A DNA stretch of 64,000 nt, taken from assembly GCF_019991125.1 (NCBI RefSeq), contig NZ_JAGENB010000008.1:1-64000 (forward strand), written 5' to 3'. A program made the position numbers and the translations under genes. This DNA comes from Phyllobacterium calauticae. GTDB taxonomy: Bacteria; Pseudomonadota; Alphaproteobacteria; Rhizobiales; Rhizobiaceae. The number at the start of each line of letters is the position of its first letter. Position 1 is the first letter of the stretch. The notes below the pieces were generated by a model, which saw only the letters and a program-made list of their open reading frames with translations, did no database searches and was not told the origin of the DNA. Positions 1-8,365 of this stretch are shown here, piece after piece.

Positions 1-18
1 CAGTTCGCGTTCGCTCAT
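1..18 (-). CDS. Possible 5' end of a gene leaving the window on the left
   Basis: An ATG on the minus strand at position 18 is followed by six open codons (MSEREL) before the window ends. The base composition left of position 18 looks coding, and the stretch 19-127 to its right is more AT-rich and looks intergenic. No convincing ribosome binding site is visible, only a weak GGGAC about 10 bases upstream. The product cannot be named from six residues. Confidence 0.25.
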
Positions 19-127
19 TAAAATCAGTCCCAAAATCCGCATCCCAAATCTCGTTGCAATCAACGAGAAGGTGACACAGCGACGTTTCTACTTTGCAGAA
101 ACAGGACATTTTAACTTTGCGGCTACA

Positions 128-165
128 GCCGTGAGTTGCATAAGTTTAATTATGGAACTCACGGC
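128..165. repeat. 10-bp inverted repeat downstream of the SDR gene
   Basis: The arms GCCGTGAGTT (128-137) and AACTCACGGC (156-165) are perfect inverted copies with an 18-base AT-rich loop. The element lies 15 bases past the stop of the minus-strand SDR gene. It has no T-tract on either strand, so it is a weak candidate for an intrinsic terminator. It could instead be an operator for the gene starting near position 18. Confidence 0.45.
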
Positions 166-179
166 ATCGATGCAGGCTT

Positions 180-962
180 TCACCCCAGTGTCGAGTTGAA
201 GGCGCCGCCATCGAGCAGAAGGTTCTGCCCGACGATGAAGCCGGCATACTGGCTGCACAGGAAGGCGGCTGCCGCGCCGAATTCCTCCTTGGTGCCGAAG
301 CGGCCGGTCGGATTGGCGGCATGGGCTTCAGCGCGCGCCTGTTCGATGGAGATGCCCTTGGTTTCCGAAGTCTTTTCCAAAAATCCCTTGATCCGGTCGG
401 TCTCATGCGAGCCCGGCAAGAGATTGTTGATGATCACCCCATGACGCGCCACCTGCCGGGCGGTTCCGGCGACAAAACCGGTAAGGCCGCTGCGCGCGGC
501 ATTCGACAGGCCGAGCTGGGCAATGGGGGATTTCACCGAGCCGGATGTGATATTGACCACGCGGCCCCATTTGCGCTCGATCATGCCGGGCAGGATCGCA
601 TTCATCAGATAGATCGGTGTCAGCATATTGGCATTGACCGCCTTCAGCCATTCCTGCTCGTGCCAGTCGGACCACAGACCGGCCGGCGGCCCGCCGGCAT
701 TGTTGACGAGAATATCCGGCTGCGGTTCGGTAGCCAGAAGTTCCTTGCGGCCCTGCTCCGTCGTCACATCCGCCGCAACGATCTGCACCTTGACGCCGTA
801 GGTATCGGCGATTTCCTTTGCCGTCTCGCGCAGCACCGCTTCCGTGCGGGCATTCAACGTCAGGTCAACGCCTGCTTCCGCCAGCTTTTCCGCAACGCCG
901 CGACCGAGCCCTTTTGAACTCGCGCAGACGATTGCTCGCTTACCCCTGATTCCCAGATCCAT
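180..962 (-). CDS. SDR family oxidoreductase with altered active site
   Basis: A 260-residue protein of classical short-chain dehydrogenase/reductase size. It has a Rossmann nucleotide-binding motif (ASSKGLGRG, about residues 14-22), VNNAG near residues 86-90 and the strand ending in NITSGS near 138-142. The position where the catalytic YxxxK is expected reads LSNAARSGL (about residues 152-160), so tyrosine is replaced by serine and lysine by arginine. This LSNAAR form occurs in a branch of 3-oxoacyl-ACP-reductase-like SDRs of uncertain activity. A GAGGACA ribosome binding site precedes the ATG. It is the last gene of a three-gene set with the aminotransferase and RidA; the substrate is unknown. 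Confidence 0.85.
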   Translation of the reverse strand: MDLGIRGKRAIVCASSKGLGRGVAEKLAEAGVDLTLNARTEAVLRETAKEIADTYGVKVQIVAADVTTEQGRKELLATEPQPDILVNNAGGPPAGLWSDWHEQEWLKAVNANMLTPIYLMNAILPGMIERKWGRVVNITSGSVKSPIAQLGLSNAARSGLTGFVAGTARQVARHGVIINNLLPGSHETDRIKGFLEKTSETKGISIEQARAEAHAANPTGRFGTKEEFGAAAAFLCSQYAGFIVGQNLLLDGGAFNSTLG

Positions 963-988
963 TCTGTCCTCACCTGTCCTTCATTCCG

Positions 989-2182
989 TCAAGCGGCCTG
1001 CCGTGCAAGAGCGGCAACATTATCGCAAAGACGGTCAATTTCGTCCGTTGTGTTCAAATAGCTGACCGACGCTCGCGCAATCTCGTTGAGGCCGCGCGCC
1101 ATCATGTCAAGCGGTGTGTAAGGTATCCCATTTGCGGCGATTGTAATCCGCTTTTCCGCAAGTTTGCCGCGCAGAGCCTGCGGCGCAATGCCCGCCACCG
1201 TAAAAGAGACCAATCCGGATTTCTCCGTGCCGAGGTCATGAATCGCAACACCGGGAATGGCAGCCAGTTGACCGCGCAATTGCCCGGAAAGTTCCCTGAT
1301 CCGACGGCGGATCGCATCCACGCCGAGGCTGCGCGCCTGTTTCAGTGCCGCTCCCAATCCGAGCAGCAGGGCGATGGGCTTCTCACTTGTCTCGAAGCGC
1401 TGCGCATCCGTCCGCACGTTAGGTCCGTCCTCGCCCCATGTCGAGGAAAGGACATCGAGATAGGCCGGTTCGAGTGTTTTGAGAAAGGCCTTGCGCAGAT
1501 AGAGGATGGCCGCGCCGCGCGGGCCACGCAGAAATTTTCTCCCCGACCCCTTCAGCATGTCACAGCCGATGGCGCTGACATCCACGGGAAGCTGGCCGAG
1601 CGCCTGCGCCGCATCGATGAAATAGGGAATACCCGCCGCGCGCGTGACCCGGCCGATGGCAGCGGCATCGTTGATAAGCCCGCCATTGGCGGGAAGCCAG
1701 GTCAGGGCAACGAGGCGAACGCGGTCATCGATCATGGCAGCGAGCGCATTGGCATCCACACTGCCGTCTTCATTCACGGGGATGGTTTCGATGCGCGCGC
1801 CTGCCCTTTTGGCTGCCGCCTGCATCGTCGACAGATTGCCGCCCCATTCCTGACGGCCGACCAGAATGCGGTCACCCTCAACGAGCGGCGGCAAAGCGGC
1901 AAAGGCCAGTCCCCAGGCGGCGGAACCGCTGCTGGAAAAGGCGATTTCGGCAGGCGCCGCACCGATGAGACCGGCGGCATCCGCCCGCGCCTCATCGATC
2001 AGGCCCGCCGCATTGGCCGCGGCTTCCATGGGGCCGTAGAGGGATTCACGCTGGAGATGCTCGGTCACCGCCGCCAATACCGTGTCTGACGGCAGCGAAG
2101 AGCCGGAATGGTTGAAGTGGGTGCTGATGGCACACCCCGGCGTCTGCGCGCGCAGCTGTTCAATATCGAGCGTTCGGGTCAC
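989..2182 (-). CDS. Class V aminotransferase-fold PLP enzyme
   Basis: A 397-residue fold-type I PLP enzyme of the class V/cysteine-desulfurase-like family. Visible features are FIDAAQALGQ near residues 188-197 (cofactor aspartate and glutamine) and the Schiff-base region KGSGRKFLRG near 211-220, with K216 as the likely PLP lysine. It starts at a GTG only two bases after the upstream RidA stop, which places both in one transcript. RidA partners often detoxify enamine or imine products of PLP enzymes, so this enzyme may release such an intermediate. It could be a desulfurase-like, kynureninase-like or isopenicillin-epimerase-like protein. The sequence alone does not decide the substrate. Confidence 0.85.
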   Translation of the reverse strand: MTRTLDIEQLRAQTPGCAISTHFNHSGSSLPSDTVLAAVTEHLQRESLYGPMEAAANAAGLIDEARADAAGLIGAAPAEIAFSSSGSAAWGLAFAALPPLVEGDRILVGRQEWGGNLSTMQAAAKRAGARIETIPVNEDGSVDANALAAMIDDRVRLVALTWLPANGGLINDAAAIGRVTRAAGIPYFIDAAQALGQLPVDVSAIGCDMLKGSGRKFLRGPRGAAILYLRKAFLKTLEPAYLDVLSSTWGEDGPNVRTDAQRFETSEKPIALLLGLGAALKQARSLGVDAIRRRIRELSGQLRGQLAAIPGVAIHDLGTEKSGLVSFTVAGIAPQALRGKLAEKRITIAANGIPYTPLDMMARGLNEIARASVSYLNTTDEIDRLCDNVAALARQAA

Positions 2183-2184
2183 CG

Positions 2185-2655
2185 TCAGCCCTCCAGCTCG
2201 ACCAGTGCGTCCACCTCGACAGCAACGCCGCGCGGCAATGAGCTGACGCCGACGGCGGCTCTGCTGTGACGCCCCGCATCGCCGAACACCGCAACCATCA
2301 GGTCCGATGCGCCATTGGCCACCTGCGGGTGCTGGGTAAAGTCAGGTGTCGCCGCCACGAAGACGCCGAGGCGAACGATGCGGCGCACGCTGGCAATCGT
2401 CCCGTCGGTGGCCGCTGCAATCTGCGACAGCACGTTGAGCGCCGCGATCTCGGCAGCCCTGCGGCCTTCCTCAAGTGAAACAGACGCGCCGACAACACCG
2501 AGGACGGCGTTCCCGTCATCGATACGGCTGATCTGCCCCGATATGCTCAACAGGGTGCCGGCGCGGACGACCGATACGTAATTGGCAACAGGCACGGACG
2601 CGACCGGCAGGTCGTGACCGAGGGTTGCAAGCTTCTCTGCTATGGTGGCTGGCAT
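2185..2655 (-). CDS. RidA family protein (YjgF/YER057c/UK114)
   Basis: A 156-residue member of the RidA superfamily, whose best-known activity is hydrolysis of reactive enamine/imine intermediates to ketone and ammonia. The body (AIAALNVLSQIAAATDGTIASVRRIVRLGVFV, shown here only as its region near residues 85-120) fits the longer RidA subgroup with an N-terminal extension. Three ATG codons occur in tandem at 2661, 2658 and 2655; the last has the best spacing to the CGGAG ribosome binding site. The gene is first in the minus-strand operon with the PLP enzyme and SDR, and is divergent from the LysR gene across 143 bases. Confidence 0.85.
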   Translation of the reverse strand: MPATIAEKLATLGHDLPVASVPVANYVSVVRAGTLLSISGQISRIDDGNAVLGVVGASVSLEEGRRAAEIAALNVLSQIAAATDGTIASVRRIVRLGVFVAATPDFTQHPQVANGASDLMVAVFGDAGRHSRAAVGVSSLPRGVAVEVDALVELEG

Positions 2656-2798
2656 CATCATCTCCGGCTGACTATGCCGGCATCATCAACGGCCCGGCCC
2701 GGCAGGTCCAATTCAAAACACTGGCGTCACTGATCGATCTGGCTAATGTCTGCAAACCCGGATAAGCTGATGACACGCAGTCGAAAGCATGAGGCGAA

Positions 2799-3728
2799 AT
2801 GCGCTCCTCCACCACCTTGCCGCCGTTGCAGGCACTTCGAGCCTTCGAAGCCGTCGCGCGGCTGATGAGTTTCCGCCGCGCGGGCGAAGAACTGCTCATC
2901 ACGCAAAGCGCCGTCAGCCATCATATCCGCCAGCTGGAAGAGTTTCTCGGCCTGCCGCTGTTTGTGCGCAAGGCGCGCAGCATCGCCTTGACACCGGAGG
3001 GCGAGGACTATCGCGCCCGCACCACCGATGCATTCCGCCTCATCGCCGCCGCCACCGCAGACCTGCGCGGCAGGGGCAGACGCACAGTGGTCCGCATCAG
3101 TCTGCTGCCTTCCTTTGCCGCCAACTGGCTTGTCTCACGCCTGCACGGTTTTCAATCGCTGCACCCCGACATCGGCCTCGAACTCGATCCCACCCTGCGC
3201 AGCGCGGACATTGCCGCCGGGGAGGCCGACATCGCCATCCGCTATGGCGACGGAAACTGGCCCGGGGTCGATGTGCGCCTGCTCATGGCCGAACAGCTCA
3301 GCCCGGTTATCAGCCCGGCACTTCTGCAATCGGACAAAGCCATTGAGACGCCGGAGGACTTGCTGCGCCACACATTGCTGTTCGCCAGGAAGCCCGTTGA
3401 CTGGCAGGTCTGGGCCGATGCCGTGGGCCTTGATCTGTCCGGCGCCCGCACCATCCAGCTGACGGACTACAACATCACCCTGCAGGCCGCGCTGGACGGT
3501 CAGGGCATTGCCATCGGCCGCATGCTGCTCATCCGCGATCACCTGCGGACCGGGCGTCTGGTACAGCCATGCGCGCAGACGATCACCTCCACCCGAACCG
3601 CCCATTGGCTGGTGACACCCAAAGGGGCCAGGAGCGCTTCGGCGGCCCAAATATTTATCGATTGGCTGATCGCGGAAACCGCAAAGGCATCCAATCAGAG
3701 CAATGGAGAAACCGGCAATGCCCTATGA
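2799..3728 (+). CDS. LysR family transcriptional regulator (GcvA-like)
   Basis: A 309-residue LTTR. The N-terminal winged helix-turn-helix spans roughly residues 5-65 (LPPLQALRAFEAVAR then ITQSAVSHHIRQLE), followed by a periplasmic-binding-like effector domain to about residue 295. The N-terminal sequence resembles the GcvA/AmpR branch. A GAGGCGAA ribosome binding site sits just ahead of the ATG. It is divergent from the RidA-aminotransferase-SDR operon and overlaps the start of the glutathione transferase gene, so control of one or both is likely. The effector is unknown. Confidence 0.9.
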   Translation: MRSSTTLPPLQALRAFEAVARLMSFRRAGEELLITQSAVSHHIRQLEEFLGLPLFVRKARSIALTPEGEDYRARTTDAFRLIAAATADLRGRGRRTVVRISLLPSFAANWLVSRLHGFQSLHPDIGLELDPTLRSADIAAGEADIAIRYGDGNWPGVDVRLLMAEQLSPVISPALLQSDKAIETPEDLLRHTLLFARKPVDWQVWADAVGLDLSGARTIQLTDYNITLQAALDGQGIAIGRMLLIRDHLRTGRLVQPCAQTITSTRTAHWLVTPKGARSASAAQIFIDWLIAETAKASNQSNGETGNAL

Positions 3729-4452
3729 ACTCTATTACTGGGACGGCATACAGGGACGCGGCGAGTTCATCCGGCTGGCGCTGGAAGAAGCCGGTGCCGC
3801 CTATGTCGACATCACCCGCGAAACCGGCAGCGGGCGCGGCACATCCGCAATGATGCGGATGCTGAAAGGCGCCGATACCTCGCACACGCCGTTCGCACCG
3901 CCTTTTCTGAAAGACGGCGAACTGCTTGTTTCACATGTCGCCAATATTCTCTTCTATCTCGGACCCAAACTCGGTCTGGTGCCGGAGAATGAGGGATTGC
4001 GCTATGCCGCCAATGGCCTGCAACTGACCGTCACCGACTTTGTCTGCGAGGTGCACGACACGCATCATCCGATTGCCACCGAGCTTTACTACGAAGATCA
4101 GAAGGAAGCGGCGAAGGCACGTTCGACCAGCTTCATCGACCATCGTATCCCGAAATATCTCGGCTATTTCGAGCGCAACCTTGCCAATAATCCGGACGGT
4201 GACAGGCACAGCGTCGGCAACGGGCTCAGCTATGTCGACCTCTCATTGTTTCAGGTGATCGAAGGGCTGAGATATGCCTTTCCCCGCGCCACGCGGTTGT
4301 TTGATCGCCAGTATCCCCTACTGGTGGCGTTGCGTGATCGGGTCCGGGAGCGGCCCAACATTGCCCGCTATCTCGCCTCGCCGCGGCGTATTCCCTTCAA
4401 TGAGTCAGGCATTTTCCGTCATTACCCCGAACTCGATCAGGACGCCGTCTAG
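3718..4452 (+). CDS. Glutathione S-transferase family protein
   Basis: A 244-residue protein with a thioredoxin-like N-terminal part (YELYYWDGIQGRGEFIRLAL, residues 3-22, with the GRGEFIRL helix common in GST) and an alpha-helical C-terminal domain (about residues 90-235). An in-frame ATG at 3703 also exists, but that at 3718 follows GGAGAA at a good distance and begins the conserved fold. The gene overlaps the LysR stop by 11 bases, so the two are co-transcribed. Its TAG stop shares the bases CTAG with the stop of the convergent cysG-like gene. Conjugation or isomerisation of a substrate from the neighbouring pathway is possible but unproven. Confidence 0.85.
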   Translation: MPYELYYWDGIQGRGEFIRLALEEAGAAYVDITRETGSGRGTSAMMRMLKGADTSHTPFAPPFLKDGELLVSHVANILFYLGPKLGLVPENEGLRYAANGLQLTVTDFVCEVHDTHHPIATELYYEDQKEAAKARSTSFIDHRIPKYLGYFERNLANNPDGDRHSVGNGLSYVDLSLFQVIEGLRYAFPRATRLFDRQYPLLVALRDRVRERPNIARYLASPRRIPFNESGIFRHYPELDQDAV

Positions 4453-5384
4453 GCGCGTTTGAGAACAACGACATTCTTGCCGTCGGCGCAAAGACGCTGC
4501 GCAGCAGCGTCGTGAAACGGTTCATCGGCCAGGGGAATGCGCCTGGCCTCCCGTCGCGCCAGCTGCAGAATGGCAGGCGGAATATCCCTGCCGTAAAAGA
4601 TCGCATCGGCCATTTGCAGCAGCCGCATGGCTTTGAGTGTCAGAAGCTCGGGGTCATCACCCCCCACCGGGATGACAGCCACCGTGCCTGTGCGTGTGTT
4701 GCCATCATTGGCTATATCCACTGCCCGTGCCTGCAGTTTGGCCTCTTCATCGGGCAATGGGTCCACGCCAAAAGCGCGATTGACGAAATCCTCCCAGAAC
4801 AGCCTCCGCTGGCGACCGGGCTGCAACGCCCCGGCAATATGGCCGCGCAGCTGTTGTGCCAGTTGCGCCCAGGCTGCCAGCGATGCGGGCAGGACCGTCT
4901 CGATCCGCCGGCGGATCGCCTGCCCCAATATAGGTGCTGCGCCATCGGTCGATATGCCGACCACCACGGGCGAACGATTGACGATGGTGCCAAACTGAAC
5001 CGCGCAGAATGCCGGCTTGTCGATCACGTTGCACGGCACACCGGCTTGCGTCGCGGCATGCAGGAATGCTTCAGCCTCCTGTTCCGTTGCTGTATCGGCA
5101 ACGGCGATGGCAGCACCGCGCAAATCCGTTGCCGACCACCTGCGCGCATGATGGACGAACGATCCTGCCGCAATCAGGGCGGACATTTCCTCGCTCATGG
5201 CTTCGGCGTAGACATGAACCTCGGCGCCCGCCGCTGCCAACAGTTCGGCTTTCCATGCGGCTGCGGCGGTTCCGCCCGCAACGACACCGCGCTTGCCCGC
5301 AAGGCTGAAAAACACCGGCAGCACCGCCAGTTGCCCGATACTGCCGGGGCGTGGGCTATTCTGCGGCCTGGACAAGATTTGCAT
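4449..5384 (-). CDS. cysG: Siroheme synthase, precorrin-2 dehydrogenase/ferrochelatase part with C-terminal SUMT remnant
   Basis: A 311-residue protein matching the N-terminal half of CysG, which oxidises precorrin-2 and inserts iron to make siroheme, the cofactor of NirB. The NAD-binding motif VVAGGTAAAAWKAELL lies near residues 33-48, and VVVGISTDGAAPILGQAIRR near 140-160. After about residue 230 the sequence resembles the first 75 or so residues of uroporphyrinogen-III methyltransferase (PVGGDDPELLTLKAMRLLQ) and ends at VVVLKRA, where a full enzyme would continue for well over 100 residues. The SAM-binding glycine motif is altered. The ATG at 5384 follows AGGGGGA; an upstream GTG at 5408 is less likely. 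The start overlaps the end of nasA by 29 bases. Confidence 0.85.
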   Translation of the reverse strand: MQILSRPQNSPRPGSIGQLAVLPVFFSLAGKRGVVAGGTAAAAWKAELLAAAGAEVHVYAEAMSEEMSALIAAGSFVHHARRWSATDLRGAAIAVADTATEQEAEAFLHAATQAGVPCNVIDKPAFCAVQFGTIVNRSPVVVGISTDGAAPILGQAIRRRIETVLPASLAAWAQLAQQLRGHIAGALQPGRQRRLFWEDFVNRAFGVDPLPDEEAKLQARAVDIANDGNTRTGTVAVIPVGGDDPELLTLKAMRLLQMADAIFYGRDIPPAILQLARREARRIPLADEPFHDAAAQRLCADGKNVVVLKRA

Positions 5385-8025
5385 CGACAATCCCCCTGAT
5401 TTCGGCACGGCAGGAGCCGCAATTCGTCCCCGCCTTCAAAGCTTCGCCAATAGCTGCAACGGTCTGGCAGCCGCTGCGTGCAGCGCTGGCAATCTCGTTG
5501 CGGCCGACGGAAAAGCAGGAGCAGACAATCGCGCCCTTGTCAGGCATATCCCTGCCGGGTCGTCCCGCCAGAAGCTGGAAACGGTTCTGCGCAGCTGCAA
5601 AGCTCTGCGACAGTTGATCGCTGGCCCAGCTGCGCGACACAGCTACGGGCTGACGACCTATATAAAGCGCGCCGATCAAGGCATCACCGGCAAAGACAGC
5701 CATACGATGCTGGCCATTCTTTTCGTCATGGTAACGCAGCAGCGGTACGCCCTCGCCGCAACCGAACAATTCTCCGGCAAACATCGCCCAGTCATCCGGC
5801 TCGTGAAGACCGGCAAGTTCGATACGGTATCCTCCATTGGCCTTGGCAAGTGCCCAGTAATCCGCCGCAATCGTCCGGGGCTTGTCACGCAGGACCGCGA
5901 ACCCGTACCAGAGAGCTTCGAAAGGCTCGATATCCACCCTTGCCATCTTCAGCGCGGGCTGGCCGGAGACCGGATCGGTACGCGATGTCACCAATGTGTC
6001 CACCCGGGCACTACCGGCAAACTGGTTGGTCCAGTGCATGGGCACGAACACACTGCCGCGCGACTGCCTGTCCGTCAGCAGGGCTCGGACGATGATGCCG
6101 CCGTGATCGTTGTACAACCGGACAAGGCTGGCATCGGCAATTCTCAGTCCCACGGCATCGAGCGGATGTATCTCCGCAAAAGGTTCGGCGAAATGCGCGG
6201 ACAGGCGCGCGCTTTTTCCCGTGCGCGTCATCGTGTGCCAGTGATCGCGCACACGCCCGGTGTTCAAGATGAATCGTTGATCGATCGCGCCGGTATCGGC
6301 TGGCGATACCGCGATGAACCGCGCCCGGCGATCCCCGGTAAAGAAACCGCCTTGCGCAAAAAAGCGCCCGCCCGATGTCGCAGCGCGCCGGTTTTGCGGC
6401 CATTGGAACGGGGCAAGGTTGTCATAGGCGCGCGCAGATATGCCGGCATGGGCGGCGATATCGAAATCGCGGCTGCCCTTGTTCTCCACTCCCGACAAAG
6501 CGGCATGCTCGGCAAAGATCTGCACGGGGTTCTGATAGGCAAAGGCGGCGGCAAACCCCATGCGTTTCGCCACCTCGGTGATGATCCACCAGTCTGGCTT
6601 TGCCTCGCCGGGCGGAGGCAGGAATGGCCGCTGCCGGCTGATACGCCGTTCCGAGTTGGTGACCGTTCCGTCCTTTTCGCCCCATCCGGCGGCGGGCAGC
6701 AGCACATGGGCATAGGCGGTCGTATCCGTTCTTGCGTTGATATCGGAGACCACGACAAACGGGCAGGCTTTCAGCGCCTTCGCCACGCGATCGGCTTCCG
6801 GCATGGAATCGGCCGGGTTGGTCGCCATGATCCATAAAGCCTTGATCCGGCCATCGCCCACCGCCTTGAACAGATCGACGGCCTTCAGCCCCGGCCGCGT
6901 TGCCATGGCCGGGGCGGCCCAGAAATCCTGAATCAGCCGCCGGTGCCCGGCATTCTCGATCTGCATATGGCTTGCCAGCATATTGGCAAGCCCGCCCACC
7001 TCGCGCCCGCCCATGGCATTGGGCTGCCCGGTGACCGAGAACGGCCCCATGCCGGGGCGGCCGATGCGGCCCGTTGCCAGATGGCAATTGATGATCGCAT
7101 TGACCTTGTCCGTACCCGATGCCGACTGGTTGACGCCCTGGCTGTACACCGTCACGCATCGTTCGGTCCGGGCAAACAGCGTGAAAAAGGCAAGCAGTTG
7201 ATCCGGCGCAATCTCTGTTTGTCGCGAAATCGTTTCCAGATCATAGGAACTGGCAATCGCCAAAGCCGACGCAAAACCCGTCGTATATTGCCCGATATAG
7301 GCATGATCCAAGGCATCCTGTTCGGCCAGAAAACCGAGCAGCCCGATAAACAGCGCCGTATCCCCGTCGGCACGGATCGGCAGATGCATGTCGGCGATAT
7401 CGGCGGTCATGGTGCGGCGCGGATCGATGAGGACGATACGCATCTGCGGGCGCTTGACCTTGGCAGCTGCAATCCGCTGATAAAGCACGGGATGGCACCA
7501 GGCGAGATTGGAGCCGGTCAGCACGATGAGATCGGCAAGCTCCAGATCTTCATAGGTTCCCGGAACGGTGTCTGACCCGAAGGCCCGCATGTGCCCCGCC
7601 ACCGACGACGACATGCACAGCCGTGAATTCGTATCGATGTTTGCCGAGCCGATGAAACCTTTCATCAGCTTGTTGGCAACGTAATAATCCTCCGTCAGAA
7701 GCTGGCCCGAGACATAGAAGGCGACACTATCCGGGCCATGTTCCCTGATCGCAGCGCTGAAACGGCCGGCGACAAGATCGAGAGCCTTGTCCCAGCTCGC
7801 CGCCTTGCCTTCGACCCGCGGCTCCAGCAACCGGCCATCCAGATGAACCGTTTCACCAAGTGCCGATCCCTTGGAACAGAGCCGTCCGAAATTGGCGGGA
7901 TGCTCCGGGTCTCCGGCAATGGCAACCGTCCCGTCTTTGCCGGGTGTCGCAAGCACGCCGCATCCGACGCCGCAATAGGGACAGGTGGTGCGAACCGTAC
8001 CGGGAGAAAGCGCCGGATTGTCCAT
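5356..8025 (-). CDS. nasA: Assimilatory nitrate reductase, catalytic subunit
   Basis: An 889-residue molybdopterin oxidoreductase that reduces nitrate to nitrite in the cytoplasm. The N-terminal [4Fe-4S] site is C15-x2-C18-x3-C22 followed by C50 (CPYCGVGCGV and RLCSKG). The molybdopterin-binding regions fill the middle, and a dinucleotide-binding domain lies near residues 570-690. The last 60 or so residues carry a Bfd-like [2Fe-2S] domain (GAIVCSCFSV and GTNCGSCRAEIRGI), as in Klebsiella-type NasA. There is no Tat signal, consistent with an assimilatory enzyme. It lies six bases after nirD and is followed with overlap by cysG, so reductase and siroheme supply are co-expressed. Confidence 0.95.
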   Translation of the reverse strand: MDNPALSPGTVRTTCPYCGVGCGVLATPGKDGTVAIAGDPEHPANFGRLCSKGSALGETVHLDGRLLEPRVEGKAASWDKALDLVAGRFSAAIREHGPDSVAFYVSGQLLTEDYYVANKLMKGFIGSANIDTNSRLCMSSSVAGHMRAFGSDTVPGTYEDLELADLIVLTGSNLAWCHPVLYQRIAAAKVKRPQMRIVLIDPRRTMTADIADMHLPIRADGDTALFIGLLGFLAEQDALDHAYIGQYTTGFASALAIASSYDLETISRQTEIAPDQLLAFFTLFARTERCVTVYSQGVNQSASGTDKVNAIINCHLATGRIGRPGMGPFSVTGQPNAMGGREVGGLANMLASHMQIENAGHRRLIQDFWAAPAMATRPGLKAVDLFKAVGDGRIKALWIMATNPADSMPEADRVAKALKACPFVVVSDINARTDTTAYAHVLLPAAGWGEKDGTVTNSERRISRQRPFLPPPGEAKPDWWIITEVAKRMGFAAAFAYQNPVQIFAEHAALSGVENKGSRDFDIAAHAGISARAYDNLAPFQWPQNRRAATSGGRFFAQGGFFTGDRRARFIAVSPADTGAIDQRFILNTGRVRDHWHTMTRTGKSARLSAHFAEPFAEIHPLDAVGLRIADASLVRLYNDHGGIIVRALLTDRQSRGSVFVPMHWTNQFAGSARVDTLVTSRTDPVSGQPALKMARVDIEPFEALWYGFAVLRDKPRTIAADYWALAKANGGYRIELAGLHEPDDWAMFAGELFGCGEGVPLLRYHDEKNGQHRMAVFAGDALIGALYIGRQPVAVSRSWASDQLSQSFAAAQNRFQLLAGRPGRDMPDKGAIVCSCFSVGRNEIASAARSGCQTVAAIGEALKAGTNCGSCRAEIRGIVDANLVQAAE

Positions 8026-8031
8026 GCCGCT

Positions 8032-8364
8032 CTACTCTGCGGCCATGGCGGCCAGCTCAAGCAGCGCCAGAATCCGGTCACCGTCCAGCCGGATCGCGAT
8101 GGTTTTCACGCTGCCTTCATCAGCGCCAAGCGCCTTGCCCGTCTCCAGCGAAATGACCCAGTTGTGCAGCGGACAAGTCACCGAAGCGCCATGCACGATA
8201 CCCTGACTGAGCGGCCCGCCCTTGTGCGGGCAATGGTCGTCAATCGCAAATATCTGGTCTTCCATGGTCCTGAAAACGGCAATCCTGCCATTGGGTGTGT
8301 TCACGCATCGGGCCCCCCGGCGGGGAATGTCGTTGATTGTTCCAATCTCAATCCAGTTCATCAT
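8032..8364 (-). CDS. nirD: Nitrite reductase (NADH) small subunit
   Basis: A 110-residue Rieske-fold protein that partners NirB. The open frame extends further upstream, but the real start is the ATG at 8364, one base after the nirB stop and preceded by GGAGTAG; it gives MMNWIEIGTIND, the usual NirD beginning. Both Rieske ligand pairs are present, CPH near residue 43 and CPLH near residue 62, so it may hold an intact [2Fe-2S] cluster, whereas many NirD proteins have lost these residues. The gene sits between nirB and nasA in the nitrate operon. Confidence 0.93.
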   Translation of the reverse strand: MMNWIEIGTINDIPRRGARCVNTPNGRIAVFRTMEDQIFAIDDHCPHKGGPLSQGIVHGASVTCPLHNWVISLETGKALGADEGSVKTIAIRLDGDRILALLELAAMAAE

Positions 8365-8365
8365 T

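Noticed and set aside
5293-6837. 514-codon plus-strand open frame over nasA
   Set aside because: Antisense shadow of the nitrate reductase gene; no domain visible.
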